From Flavobacteriales bacterium (GTDB taxonomy: Bacteria > Bacteroidota > Bacteroidia > Flavobacteriales_D > Parvicellaceae), in contig JADHMB010000014.1 of the NCBI GenBank assembly GCA_016780365.1, forward strand, positions 1-33,410: a DNA stretch of 33,410 bases, given 5' to 3'. Position 1 is the stretch's first letter, and the number at the start of each line of letters is the position of its first letter. The notes below the pieces were generated by a model, which was not told the origin of the DNA, searched no databases, and saw only the letters and a program-made list of their open reading frames with translations. This document shows, piece by piece, positions 8,267 to 16,249 of this stretch. The translations under genes and the position numbers were made by a program.

Positions 8267-9265
8267 CTAGTCTTTAGATCTATTTAAATAAATTTGTTTT
8301 GCTAATAAAATGGCGTTTTGGAAAGAAATAAAGCTCGCCTTATTTTTTCCCGCTATTTCATATGCCGTTCCGTGATCGGGGGAAGTGCGGATAATAGGAA
8401 GTCCAGCAGTAAAGTTAACCCCTTGGTTTTTACTTAAAATTTTAAAAGGTATAAGCCCTTGATCATGGTACATCCCCAAAATTCCATCATATTCTTTATA
8501 ATTTCCACTTGCAAAGAATCCGTCTGCTGGAAACGTACCTAATACATTAAACCCCTTTTCTATTGCTTGGTCAATAGCCGGTTGAATAATCTTAACTTCT
8601 TGTTGCCCAATAAGCCCTCCATCACCAGAGTGAGGATTAAGTCCTAAAAGCCCTATTTTTGGATTTTTTATTTGGAAATCTCTTTTTAAAGACTGGTCCA
8701 TCAAGCTTATTTTATTCAAAATAGTACCAACTGAAATTGCCTTGGACACTTGGTCTATTGACAAATGATTAGTAACAATTCCAACCTTTAGCTTGTCGTA
8801 AGCCATTAACATTAGTGATTGGATGTTATTGGTAATGCTTGTAAAATACTCGGTATGGCCATTGAAATCAAAATTATCTCCCTGAATAGTGTTTTTATCA
8901 ATTGGGGCTGTCACTATGCCATCAATAAGATTTTTCACAGCATGTTCGCTAGCTTTACTTAATGATTGAAAAGCAACTTTACCACTTTCTTTTTTTTGCT
9001 GTCCAAAATCAATTTTAAAATTTGAATTGCTTAATTGAAAAATGTTTAGACGTCCATATTGGGCTTTGATGGGGTCGTCAATAATATTTATATCCGATTT
9101 AATACCCAAATGATTCAAATAGAATTCAATAATATCCAACTCAGAATAAATAATTGGAATAATACCATTTAAACCATCTTCTTCTGAAAGAGCTTTTAAG
9201 ATAATTTCTGGACCAATACCATTTGGATCACCTATAGATATACCTAATTTGATTAAATTCTGCAT
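8267..9265 (-). CDS. pdxA: 4-hydroxythreonine-4-phosphate dehydrogenase PdxA
   Basis: PdxA oxidises 4-phosphohydroxy-L-threonine in the DXP-dependent route to pyridoxal phosphate, in the cytoplasm. The 332-residue length is normal. Family motifs run in order: ISIGDPNGIGPEI at the N terminus, GHTEYF in the first metal-site region, GLNPHSGDGG, and YHDQGLIPFKI followed by GLPIIRTSPDHGTAYEIAGK at the C terminus, with the metal-binding histidines in place. The ATG at 9265 gives the canonical N terminus. Upstream on the minus strand, TATTTTTG (9289-9282) matches the -7 element, but no TTG sits at the right distance, so the promoter is uncertain. The stop lies two bases from that of the convergent lectin-repeat gene. 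Confidence 0.96.
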   Translation of the reverse strand: MQNLIKLGISIGDPNGIGPEIILKALSEEDGLNGIIPIIYSELDIIEFYLNHLGIKSDINIIDDPIKAQYGRLNIFQLSNSNFKIDFGQQKKESGKVAFQSLSKASEHAVKNLIDGIVTAPIDKNTIQGDNFDFNGHTEYFTSITNNIQSLMLMAYDKLKVGIVTNHLSIDQVSKAISVGTILNKISLMDQSLKRDFQIKNPKIGLLGLNPHSGDGGLIGQQEVKIIQPAIDQAIEKGFNVLGTFPADGFFASGNYKEYDGILGMYHDQGLIPFKILSKNQGVNFTAGLPIIRTSPDHGTAYEIAGKNKASFISFQNAILLAKQIYLNRSKD

Positions 9266-9365
9266 TTGGAATGATTATTGTCAAAAATAACCATAATTAG
9301 GTCTTTATTTATTCTTAAGTCAATTATAAAAAAATTTAAATGCTAAGAATTATGGTCCTTTTGAG

Positions 9366-9373
9366 TAATTTTG
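9366..9373 (+). promoter_or_regulatory. Possible -7 element TAATTTTG before the 885-residue gene
   Basis: TAATTTTG matches the Bacteroidota -7 consensus TAnnTTTG exactly. It ends only seven bases before the ATG at 9381, so transcripts would have almost no leader, and no TTG is seen near -33. It could be chance in this A+T-rich spacer. Confidence 0.25.
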
Positions 9374-9380
9374 AATAAAT

Positions 9381-12038
9381 ATGTTAATTAGAGCTTTTAA
9401 CTTTTTGTTTTTATTAATCCCCATATTTATTTGGGGCTCTCACAACAGAGGGGGTGAAATAACCTACACCCATATTGGAGGTCTAACTTATGAATTTACC
9501 ATTACCACATGTACTGATTTGGGGTCGGTGACCGGAACAGATAGACCAGAACTATTCTTAGACTTTGATTTAGGGACTCCGTTCGCACAAAGAGATACTC
9601 TTTTAAGAACCTCCCAAGTCCCATTATCCCTTAGCCACAAAAAAAATATTTATGTTGGCACACATACTTTTACTTCCACAGGATCTCATAGAATAACTAT
9701 GGAAGACCCCAATAGAAATGCAGGAATTTTAAATGTTTGGCCTAATGGGAATAGTGACGATGTAGTTTTTGCATTAGAGACTTTCTTGATAATTTCTCCT
9801 GTTTTAGGAGCTTCTGGTGGAAACAACTCTGTTCAGTTTACAGAATGTCCATGCCCTGCGGTAGGATGTTTGAATAGGCCTTACTGTTACAACCCCATGG
9901 CTTACGACCCAGATGGAGATTCTTTATCTTATGAGTTGGTAGCTCCATTAGGCCAAGATGCACTTCCTTTGCTATTTGGAAATTATTATGTTTTCCCAGA
10001 TGCAATTGGAGGAGGTAATTTTACTATTGATCCGGTTTTTGGGACTGTATGCTGGAACAATCCGTTGATGGTTGGTGAATTTAATTTTACCATTTTGATA
10101 TCCGAATGGAGAAATGGCTATAAAATAGGTTCTGTTATTAGAGATGTTCAACTAACAATAAAAAATAACTGCACCAATAACCCCCCAGATATCGCCCCTA
10201 TTAGTGATACTTGTGTAAAAGCAGGAAGCACACTAAATATTAACATTCAAGGCACAGACCAAGATTCAGATTTTATTACTCTAATAACTGCAGGACTTTC
10301 TTTTAATTTAAATAACTCTCCATCCACTTTTTCGTCTGTTGCTACTAGTGGTATTGCCAACGGAATATTACAGTGGAATACAAATTGTAGTCATATTCAA
10401 CAATCTTCTTACCCAATATTAGTAGAACTGGAAGACAATGGAAATCCAGTTCTATCGGATTATGAATCTTTTAATATTGCCGTTAGACCTCCAGCGATAA
10501 CTGGGTTAATTGCATCTCCAATTGGAAACTCTATTCATTTAAAATGGGATAAAGCCATTTGCTCCAACGCATTAGGATACAATATTTATAAAAAATTAGG
10601 GTCTATAAATACATTTGAAGAATGTTGTCAACCCCCTAATTTATCAAGCTTTGGCGTGACCCTTATTCATCAAAGCTCTTCTAACAGCGACACTACTTAC
10701 ATAGACTTTGATTCTCTCGAAATTGGGAACTCATATTGTTATTTTGTAACCGGAATATATGATTTTGGTCAACTTGAAAGTTGTCCTTCTGATACAGCAT
10801 GTTCAACACTAAAAAAAGAAGTAGCAGTTATGACCAATGTAAGTGTTGTGAAAACAGACTCTATTGTAGGAATAGATTCTATTAATTGGATTAACCCAAC
10901 AGAACTAGACACAAATCAATACCAAGGCCCCTATCACTACGAAATTACCAACAGTAATGGAAATATAATTCATCAATTTTCTCCAAAAAACTACTTATAT
11001 GAACTAGAAAATAGCTACAGCAATTTAAACATAAATACTGTTGATACCAACAGAATATATAAGGTTGGACTTCATTATACTTATTTAAATTCTGATAGTC
11101 TTATCGGATATAGCAATCCTGCTACAAGTGTTCATCTTAGAACCATTCCAAACGATAACCAAATAGAACTTTTTTGGAATGAAAATGTGCCATGGAATAA
11201 TAATATGTATTTTATTTTTAGAAGCGACTCCATAGATGGTAATTATACTTTAATTGACTCTACTATTGGTAACTATTTTTTAGACTCTGGATTGATCAAT
11301 AGAATACAATATTGCTATTTTATTAAATCGATTGGAGAATATTCAGACCCTTCAATAATAAGTCCATTGATTAATCTTTCTCAAAAAGCATGTGATGTAC
11401 CTTTTGACTATACACCACCTTGTCCTCCAGCATTAACTTTACAAGGAGATTGTGATTTGGAAATAAACACTTTAAATTGGACTAATCCGAACAATTCTTG
11501 CTCTGATGATGCTGTATCCTACTCCTTATATTTTACACCATTTTTGGATAGTGCATATTCACTAATTAATTTCTTTGACAATATTGAAGACACAACATTT
11601 CAGCACCAAAATCAATACAACGGAGTAAATTCTATAGCGGGGTGCTATTATTTAACAGCTACAGATTCCATGATTTACAACAATGAAAGTTTACCAAGTG
11701 ACACAGTATGCTTTGACAATTGCCCAAACTATGTATTTCCTAATATTTTTACTCCAAACGGGGACGGAGTTAACGATTATTTCCAAGCCATAATGCCAAT
11801 TAAGTACATAGACAAAATAGAATTATATATTTTAAATCGTTGGGGAGAAGTTGTTTTCAAAACAACAGATCCTGAGTTTTTATGGGACGGAACTGCAAGT
11901 GAAACACAACAAGATTGTCCAAGCGGGACCTACTACTTTCAATGTTTGGTTAGTAGTATTAGACTATTTGGAATTGAGACAATAGAACTTAATGGCCATC
12001 TACAACTTACAAGAAAAAACATATCAAATAATCAATAA
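9381..12038 (+). CDS. Large T9SS type B surface protein with fibronectin-III-like domains
   Basis: The 885-residue protein starts with a signal peptide (MLIRAFNFLFLLIPIFIWG) and then SHNRGGEITYTHIGGLTYEF, an N-terminal module common in Bacteroidota gliding-associated proteins. A cadherin/PKD-like stretch follows (FTIDPVFGTVCWNNP; IQGTDQDSDFI). At least two fibronectin type III-like domains are suggested by IHLKWDKAICSNALGYNIYK (about 390) and IELFWNENVPWNNNMYFIFR (about 595). The last 100 residues (about 784-885) are a type B sorting domain: NIFTPNGDGVNDYFQA, IELYILNRWGEVVFK, FLWDGT, CPSGTYYFQC. It is cysteine-rich for a surface protein. It abuts ribE with no spacing (TAAATG). No PorP/SprF gene is beside it, so its export partner must be elsewhere. 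Its ligand is not evident. Confidence 0.88.
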   Translation: MLIRAFNFLFLLIPIFIWGSHNRGGEITYTHIGGLTYEFTITTCTDLGSVTGTDRPELFLDFDLGTPFAQRDTLLRTSQVPLSLSHKKNIYVGTHTFTSTGSHRITMEDPNRNAGILNVWPNGNSDDVVFALETFLIISPVLGASGGNNSVQFTECPCPAVGCLNRPYCYNPMAYDPDGDSLSYELVAPLGQDALPLLFGNYYVFPDAIGGGNFTIDPVFGTVCWNNPLMVGEFNFTILISEWRNGYKIGSVIRDVQLTIKNNCTNNPPDIAPISDTCVKAGSTLNINIQGTDQDSDFITLITAGLSFNLNNSPSTFSSVATSGIANGILQWNTNCSHIQQSSYPILVELEDNGNPVLSDYESFNIAVRPPAITGLIASPIGNSIHLKWDKAICSNALGYNIYKKLGSINTFEECCQPPNLSSFGVTLIHQSSSNSDTTYIDFDSLEIGNSYCYFVTGIYDFGQLESCPSDTACSTLKKEVAVMTNVSVVKTDSIVGIDSINWINPTELDTNQYQGPYHYEITNSNGNIIHQFSPKNYLYELENSYSNLNINTVDTNRIYKVGLHYTYLNSDSLIGYSNPATSVHLRTIPNDNQIELFWNENVPWNNNMYFIFRSDSIDGNYTLIDSTIGNYFLDSGLINRIQYCYFIKSIGEYSDPSIISPLINLSQKACDVPFDYTPPCPPALTLQGDCDLEINTLNWTNPNNSCSDDAVSYSLYFTPFLDSAYSLINFFDNIEDTTFQHQNQYNGVNSIAGCYYLTATDSMIYNNESLPSDTVCFDNCPNYVFPNIFTPNGDGVNDYFQAIMPIKYIDKIELYILNRWGEVVFKTTDPEFLWDGTASETQQDCPSGTYYFQCLVSSIRLFGIETIELNGHLQLTRKNISNNQ

Positions 12039-12623
12039 ATGTTTACTGGAATTATAGAAAGCTTAGGTAAAATTACCGAAATAGAAAAAGAAGGAGAAAA
12101 CTACCACTTTACAATAGAGTCAGAAATATCAAAAGAATTAAAAATTGATCAAAGTGTAGCGCACAATGGTGTCTGTTTAACTGTTGTAGAAAAAACAAAT
12201 AAAAATCATATTGTAACTGCAATTCACGAAACTGTTCAAAAGACAAACATGGGGTTTTTAAAAGTCGGAAGTCTTTTAAATCTGGAAAGGTGTCTTAAAA
12301 TTGGTGGAAGACTAGATGGCCACATGGTACAAGGGCATGTAGATGATACTGTTAAATGTGTTAAAATAGTTGACGAAAATGGAAGTTGGAGGTATTATTT
12401 TGAAGGAGCAAATATAGACCCTAAACTACTTGTTAATAAAGGTTCGGTTTGTATCAATGGAGTAAGTTTAACAATTGCAAACACCAAGGGAAAAACTTTT
12501 GAAGTTGCAATTATTCCTTATACCTATGAAAATACAAATTTTAAGAATTTAAAAGCAAATGATTTAATAAATATTGAATACGATATTCTTGGAAAATATA
12601 TTCTTAAAAACCTAAAGCCTTAA
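12039..12623 (+). CDS. ribE: Riboflavin synthase, alpha-chain type
   Basis: Riboflavin synthase dismutates two molecules of 6,7-dimethyl-8-ribityllumazine to riboflavin and a pyrimidinedione. The protein has 194 residues, slightly shorter than typical, and begins with the invariant MFTGIIE. The two homologous barrel halves are visible: VAHNGVCLTVVE and NLERCLKIGGRLDGHMVQGH in the first half and junction, VCINGVSLTIA with VAIIPYTYENTNF in the second. The ATG follows the stop codon of the preceding surface-protein gene directly, so the two are probably cotranscribed though unrelated in function. Its stop abuts the stop of the convergent YceI-like gene with no base between. No FMN riboswitch is present, as expected for an internal operon position. 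Confidence 0.96.
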   Translation: MFTGIIESLGKITEIEKEGENYHFTIESEISKELKIDQSVAHNGVCLTVVEKTNKNHIVTAIHETVQKTNMGFLKVGSLLNLERCLKIGGRLDGHMVQGHVDDTVKCVKIVDENGSWRYYFEGANIDPKLLVNKGSVCINGVSLTIANTKGKTFEVAIIPYTYENTNFKNLKANDLINIEYDILGKYILKNLKP

Positions 12624-13253
12624 TTATAAATCTACAATTACCGTTATATCTACATTTGGCCATAAAACGTTTTTTCCATCTGGGCCAGTATGTTGTTCTA
12701 GACATACTTCATTAAGGGCGTCTAAAGAGGATTGAGCTCCCCAATTTAGAACATCAATGGATGTTTTAAGGTAAATCTCTTTATTAGTTTGATCCATTTC
12801 CCATTTGTACTGCTTTTCAACTTCTTGGCCATTCATGTTAATCACAAGTTTTCCTGAACCGTTTTCATCAATTGAAAGAATTTTTCCTGAAATAGAATCT
12901 GTATCTACCATGGTATTAAAAAAGGAATTGACAATTTTGTAATCTCTTACCTCATCATTGGTGCTTGTTGAAGCAACAGGAATCTTAAATGTAACTCCTG
13001 AAATTGCAGTGCTTAAGTTGGTGCTTTCTGTAAACCCTTTTACTTCTGCTGTCTTAAATTTACCACCAACTTGTGCTTTTGCAGAGTGCTTGAAAGCTGT
13101 CCACTTAATTGTTACCTCTCCAAGTGTATATATGTAATCATTTACTGTTATTTCAGGTATTTTTTTGACAGAAACTAAACCTCCATCTTCAAGAGTTTCT
13201 GAACCACAACCAATAATTAAAAAAGATGCTGTTATAAGTAAAATATTTTTCAT
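12624..13253 (-). CDS. YceI-like lipoprotein
   Basis: The 209-residue protein begins with a lipoprotein signal peptide whose lipobox IIGC ends at Cys16. The mature part matches the YceI fold, a lipocalin-like barrel that binds polyisoprenoid or other hydrophobic ligands in characterised members: WTAFKHSAKAQVGGKF near the start, then VRDYKIVNSFFNTM, NMNG, and WGAQSSLDALNEVCLEQHTG with WPNVDITVIV at the end. Most YceI proteins are soluble periplasmic; here the Cys predicts membrane attachment. Its ATG overlaps the TGA of the biotin carrier gene (ATGA at 13250-13253), so it is translated from the same message. Ligand and role are unknown. Confidence 0.8.
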   Translation of the reverse strand: MKNILLITASFLIIGCGSETLEDGGLVSVKKIPEITVNDYIYTLGEVTIKWTAFKHSAKAQVGGKFKTAEVKGFTESTNLSTAISGVTFKIPVASTSTNDEVRDYKIVNSFFNTMVDTDSISGKILSIDENGSGKLVINMNGQEVEKQYKWEMDQTNKEIYLKTSIDVLNWGAQSSLDALNEVCLEQHTGPDGKNVLWPNVDITVIVDL

Positions 13254-13735
13254 GGTTCAAATTTAATTAAGATGTTGTTTTTTTCAACAGTTTGTTGAGG
13301 GTTTACTTTTATCTCTTTCACTATTCCATCTACAGGCGATGATAAGATGTTTTCCATTTTCATGGCTTCTAAAATAATTACAGGATCGCCTTTTTTCACT
13401 AAATCTGACTCTTTTACAATGACATCGAGAATAAGACCAGGCATAGGGGCTTTTAAAATATTAATGTTTTTTTGGCTCCCTTTTTGAATCCCTAGTTTTT
13501 CTATTGTTTTTTCAACTTGTTTTATTAAGCGAATAGTAGAAATTTCACCATTTATTTTGACTATATAAGACTGGTCAATTGAATTTTCCTTTAAAATTTT
13601 ACATTTAAATTTTTTAGAGCCATTAGACAAAATAATCTCATTCTCAGAGTGATTTATTTCTATTACTTTGAATTTGCCAAGATCTCTTTGACTTAAATCC
13701 AACTGTACAACACTATTTATAATTCCTGTAATCAT
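13250..13735 (-). CDS. Biotin carboxyl carrier protein (acyl-CoA carboxylase type)
   Basis: The C-terminal 70 residues form a biotinyl domain: APMPGLILDVIVKESDLVKK, then the biotinylation site EAMKM with Lys126 (ATG at 13735 as start), then NILSSPVDGIVKEI. The MPG opening and EAMKMEN sequence fit the carriers of propionyl-/acetyl-CoA carboxylases or oxaloacetate decarboxylase better than fatty-acid AccB. The N-terminal 90 residues are strand-rich, like the linker domain of such carriers. A TTG at 13741 is in frame, but the ATG is preferred. No biotin carboxylase or carboxyltransferase gene is in the window, so its partners are elsewhere. It overlaps the YceI-like gene by four bases and is divergent from hemW across about 76 bp. 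Confidence 0.87.
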   Translation of the reverse strand: MITGIINSVVQLDLSQRDLGKFKVIEINHSENEIILSNGSKKFKCKILKENSIDQSYIVKINGEISTIRLIKQVEKTIEKLGIQKGSQKNINILKAPMPGLILDVIVKESDLVKKGDPVIILEAMKMENILSSPVDGIVKEIKVNPQQTVEKNNILIKFEP

Positions 13736-13811
13736 AACCAAAGATTAAAGTAAATTTACAATTATTATCTACTAAATTTAACTTTAAAGACTCCAAGATA
13801 TATAAAAATAG

Positions 13812-14942
13812 ATGAGTGGCATTTATATACATATCCCCTATTGCAAGCAAGCTTGTCACTATTGTGATTTTCATTTTAGCACCTCTATGAAAACAAAGAA
13901 TGAAATGATTGACTGCATCGTTAAAGAAATGGACATTCGAGAAAGTGAGTTTTCCAAAAAAATTGATAGCCTATACATTGGTGGAGGGACGCCATCTCTA
14001 ATGACTAATTTAGAATTAGAAACTATTTTTAATGGACTAGAAAAAAAGATATCTATTGGCGACATAAAAGAAATTACCATAGAAATTAATCCCGAAGATC
14101 TTATTAGTGAAAAATTAGAGTTTTATAAAGAAATTGGTATTAATAGACTAAGTATTGGAATTCAATCCATGAATAACAACATCCTAAAATGGATGAATAG
14201 AAGTCACGATACTAACCAAGTTATAAATGGGTTAAATAATACTAAAGTTGCAGGATTTGAAAATATAAATCTTGATTTTATTTATGGAACTCCCAAAAAT
14301 TTATCAAGAGACTACAAGTCTGAATTATTAGAAATTTTAAAGTTCAATCCAACTCACTTGTCTTGTTATCACTTAACTATTGAAGATGGAACTTATTTTG
14401 GGCATTTAGAAAAAAATAAAAAGATAAAAAGAATTGAAGACGATATTAGTCAACAGGAATTTCGATGGATTTCTGAAAAATTGAAATCTAAAAATTACCA
14501 ACATTACGAGATTTCTAATTTTGCAGTTCAAGGAAAGGAATCTTTTCATAATTCTAATTATTGGAACCAATCTTCCTACATTGGTTTAGGCCCTGGCGCA
14601 CATTCCTTTAGAAATTCTACAAGAAGATGGAATATTTCCAATAATAGACTTTACATAAAAAATATCAAAGCTGGTATCCCCTATTTTGAACAAGAAGTCT
14701 TGTCCCCTTATGATATAGTAAATGAGAAAATAATGCTTGGGTTAAGAACCTTAAATGGACTAGACAAAGACCATGTATTTAGTATTGTCCCCAAAGCTAT
14801 AAAAGAGGGAATTGAAAGTAAATTAAATACATTTTTAAAAGATGAAATCCTTCTCTCTACAAATAATATTATTTCTATGAATCCAGAAAAATGGCTGTTA
14901 TCTGAGTATGTTTCAAGAGAATTATTTATTTTAAAAGAATGA
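13812..14942 (+). CDS. hemW: Radical SAM heme chaperone HemW
   Basis: HemW carries heme to acceptor proteins and uses a radical-SAM cluster; it is often mislabelled as oxygen-independent coproporphyrinogen oxidase. The 376-residue length is normal. The opening IYIHIPYCKQACHYCDF carries the cluster cysteines C11-x3-C15-x2-C18 followed by Asp-Phe, typical of HemW, rather than the extra cysteine of HemN. IGGGTPS, EINPEDL, RLSIGIQSMNN, DFIYGTP and a GLGPGAHSF motif follow in the usual order. The ATG at 13812 gives exactly the family N terminus. Its stop overlaps the start of the next gene (ATGA at 14939-14942), so both are in one operon. Confidence 0.94.
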   Translation: MSGIYIHIPYCKQACHYCDFHFSTSMKTKNEMIDCIVKEMDIRESEFSKKIDSLYIGGGTPSLMTNLELETIFNGLEKKISIGDIKEITIEINPEDLISEKLEFYKEIGINRLSIGIQSMNNNILKWMNRSHDTNQVINGLNNTKVAGFENINLDFIYGTPKNLSRDYKSELLEILKFNPTHLSCYHLTIEDGTYFGHLEKNKKIKRIEDDISQQEFRWISEKLKSKNYQHYEISNFAVQGKESFHNSNYWNQSSYIGLGPGAHSFRNSTRRWNISNNRLYIKNIKAGIPYFEQEVLSPYDIVNEKIMLGLRTLNGLDKDHVFSIVPKAIKEGIESKLNTFLKDEILLSTNNIISMNPEKWLLSEYVSRELFILKE

Positions 14943-15706
14943 TAATTGAATTAGTTGTAAATAACGAGAAAAAGAAAGCAGATCTAACCTACCCAATTGA
15001 TTTGTCTTTAACCTCTAAAGTTAAAAATAGCTTCAAGGCTTGGTATGTAGATGAAATTCAAATAAAAGTTATTAAAAATGGGGACTTTGTTGGAAGTGTG
15101 AATCAAGGAGGAAATGTGAATTTTAAAGAATTACTTATTAACCCTCACGGAAACATGACTCATACAGAATCTGTTGGTCATATATCTAATCAAGAAGTTT
15201 TTGTAAATAACATACTTACCCAGAATCATTTTTCAGCTCAGTTAATTACTATTAGGCCTCAAGAAGCAAGTTATGATATGGAAAATGGAATTAAAAAAGG
15301 TGATTTTTTTATTGGAATAGAACAAATAAAAGATAAAATAAAGCCAAATATTCAATCTCTTATTCTAAGAACACAAAACAACTATAACCAACTAAATGAA
15401 AAGACCTATAACAATACTAATTGGCCTTACTTATCGGAAGAAACTGCAACTTACATAAGAGACTGTGGAATTGTTCATTTGCTAATTGACCAGCCATCTG
15501 TGGACAAGGAGTTTGATGGTGGAAAGCTATTGGCACATAAAGCATTTTGGAATTATCCCAATGAACTTGATAAAAAGAGAACCATCACAGAACTTATTGG
15601 AGTTCCAGATGAAATTAATGATGGGATTTATCTTTTAAATCTTTCTATGGCCAACATAGAAAACGATGCATCTCCTTCAAGACCAACTATTTATAAATTA
15701 TTTTGA
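14939..15706 (+). CDS. Cyclase-family (kynurenine formamidase-like) metal hydrolase
   Basis: The 255-residue protein matches the cyclase/arylformamidase fold family, whose members hydrolyse formyl-amide or lactone bonds with a divalent metal. The metal-site region is diverged: H70-G-N-M-T-H75-T-E77-S-V-G-H81 replaces the usual HxGTHxDxPxH, keeping two histidines and an acid (Glu for Asp) but lacking the Pro. Later conserved segments include TNWPYLSEETATYIRDCGI and LLIDQPSVDKEFDGG, both typical of the family, and a C-terminal LLNLSMANIENDASPSRPT. It is translationally coupled to hemW. No tryptophan-degradation genes are nearby, so the substrate is open. Confidence 0.78.
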   Translation: MIIELVVNNEKKKADLTYPIDLSLTSKVKNSFKAWYVDEIQIKVIKNGDFVGSVNQGGNVNFKELLINPHGNMTHTESVGHISNQEVFVNNILTQNHFSAQLITIRPQEASYDMENGIKKGDFFIGIEQIKDKIKPNIQSLILRTQNNYNQLNEKTYNNTNWPYLSEETATYIRDCGIVHLLIDQPSVDKEFDGGKLLAHKAFWNYPNELDKKRTITELIGVPDEINDGIYLLNLSMANIENDASPSRPTIYKLF

Positions 15707-15720
15707 AACAAAATTTTGTT
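15707..15720. promoter_or_regulatory. Perfect 14-bp palindrome AACAAAATTTTGTT, possible operator
   Basis: The palindrome lies directly after the stop of the cyclase-family gene and 40 bp before the Lrp/AsnC-type gene. It overlaps the TTTTG that would serve as the -33 element, so a bound protein would block initiation. Lrp/AsnC regulators often bind A+T-rich dyads and repress their own genes. As an RNA hairpin it would be weak, so a terminator is unlikely. Confidence 0.4.
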
Positions 15721-15744
15721 AAAAGCTAATTAAGTGTAATTTTA
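15714..15744 (+). promoter_or_regulatory. Candidate promoter of the Lrp/AsnC gene
   Basis: TTTTG (15714-15718) is separated by 18 bases from TAATTTTA (15737-15744), one mismatch from TAnnTTTG. Transcription would start near 15751, about ten bases before the ATG at 15761. Confidence 0.45.
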
Positions 15745-15760
15745 TTTCAAAACAACACTA

Positions 15761-16249
15761 ATGAAGCTAGATGTAATTGACCTCAAGATTTTAGAAGCTC
15801 TTCAAAAAAATAGTAAGATTACCAATATTGAACTTAGTAAGGTCATTGGCCTTTCTGCTGCTCCAACTTTAGGAAGAGTACAAAAGCTGGAGAAATCTCA
15901 GGTAATTTCAAGCTATCACGCGACTGTTAATCATTCAAAGCTAGGATTGGGGTTTACAGCATTGGTTCACTTGTCTCTTGTTCGTCAGAAAACCGCAGCA
16001 ATTTCTAATTTTTTAAAACAAATTAAAGAAATTAAAGAGGTAAGAGAGTGTCTTCAACTTACTGGGAAGTTTGATTATCAACTAAGAATAATAACCAGCG
16101 ATATTCCCTCTTTTGAAAAATTGCTGGAAAATAAATTAGGCAATATTGAAGAGATAGCTCAATTGGAAACTTCTGTGGTAATTTCAACCAAAAAGAATTC
16201 TAGTGTTGCTCCATTAGATTATAAAAAAGAAATTATTCTAAAAAGATAA
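15761..16249 (+). CDS. Lrp/AsnC family transcriptional regulator
   Basis: The 162-residue protein has the standard two-part structure. An N-terminal winged helix-turn-helix (LDVIDLKILEALQKNSKITN, then IELSKVIGLSAAPTLGRVQK as the DNA-reading region, ending in ISSYHA) is followed by an alpha/beta RAM domain (FTALVHLSL; VRECLQLTGKFDYQLRIITS) that binds small ligands, often amino acids, and mediates oligomerisation. The length fits the family. It probably has its own promoter, with a palindrome over the -33 region suggesting autoregulation. Its last 12 bases overlap the 3' end of the convergent TonB-dependent receptor gene. Targets and effector are unknown. Confidence 0.92.
   Translation: MKLDVIDLKILEALQKNSKITNIELSKVIGLSAAPTLGRVQKLEKSQVISSYHATVNHSKLGLGFTALVHLSLVRQKTAAISNFLKQIKEIKEVRECLQLTGKFDYQLRIITSDIPSFEKLLENKLGNIEEIAQLETSVVISTKKNSSVAPLDYKKEIILKR

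Noticed and set aside
15707-15720. The AACAAAATTTTGTT palindrome as an intrinsic terminator for hemW-cyclase
   Set aside because: It has no loop, only two G-C pairs and no U-tract, so an operator is more plausible.
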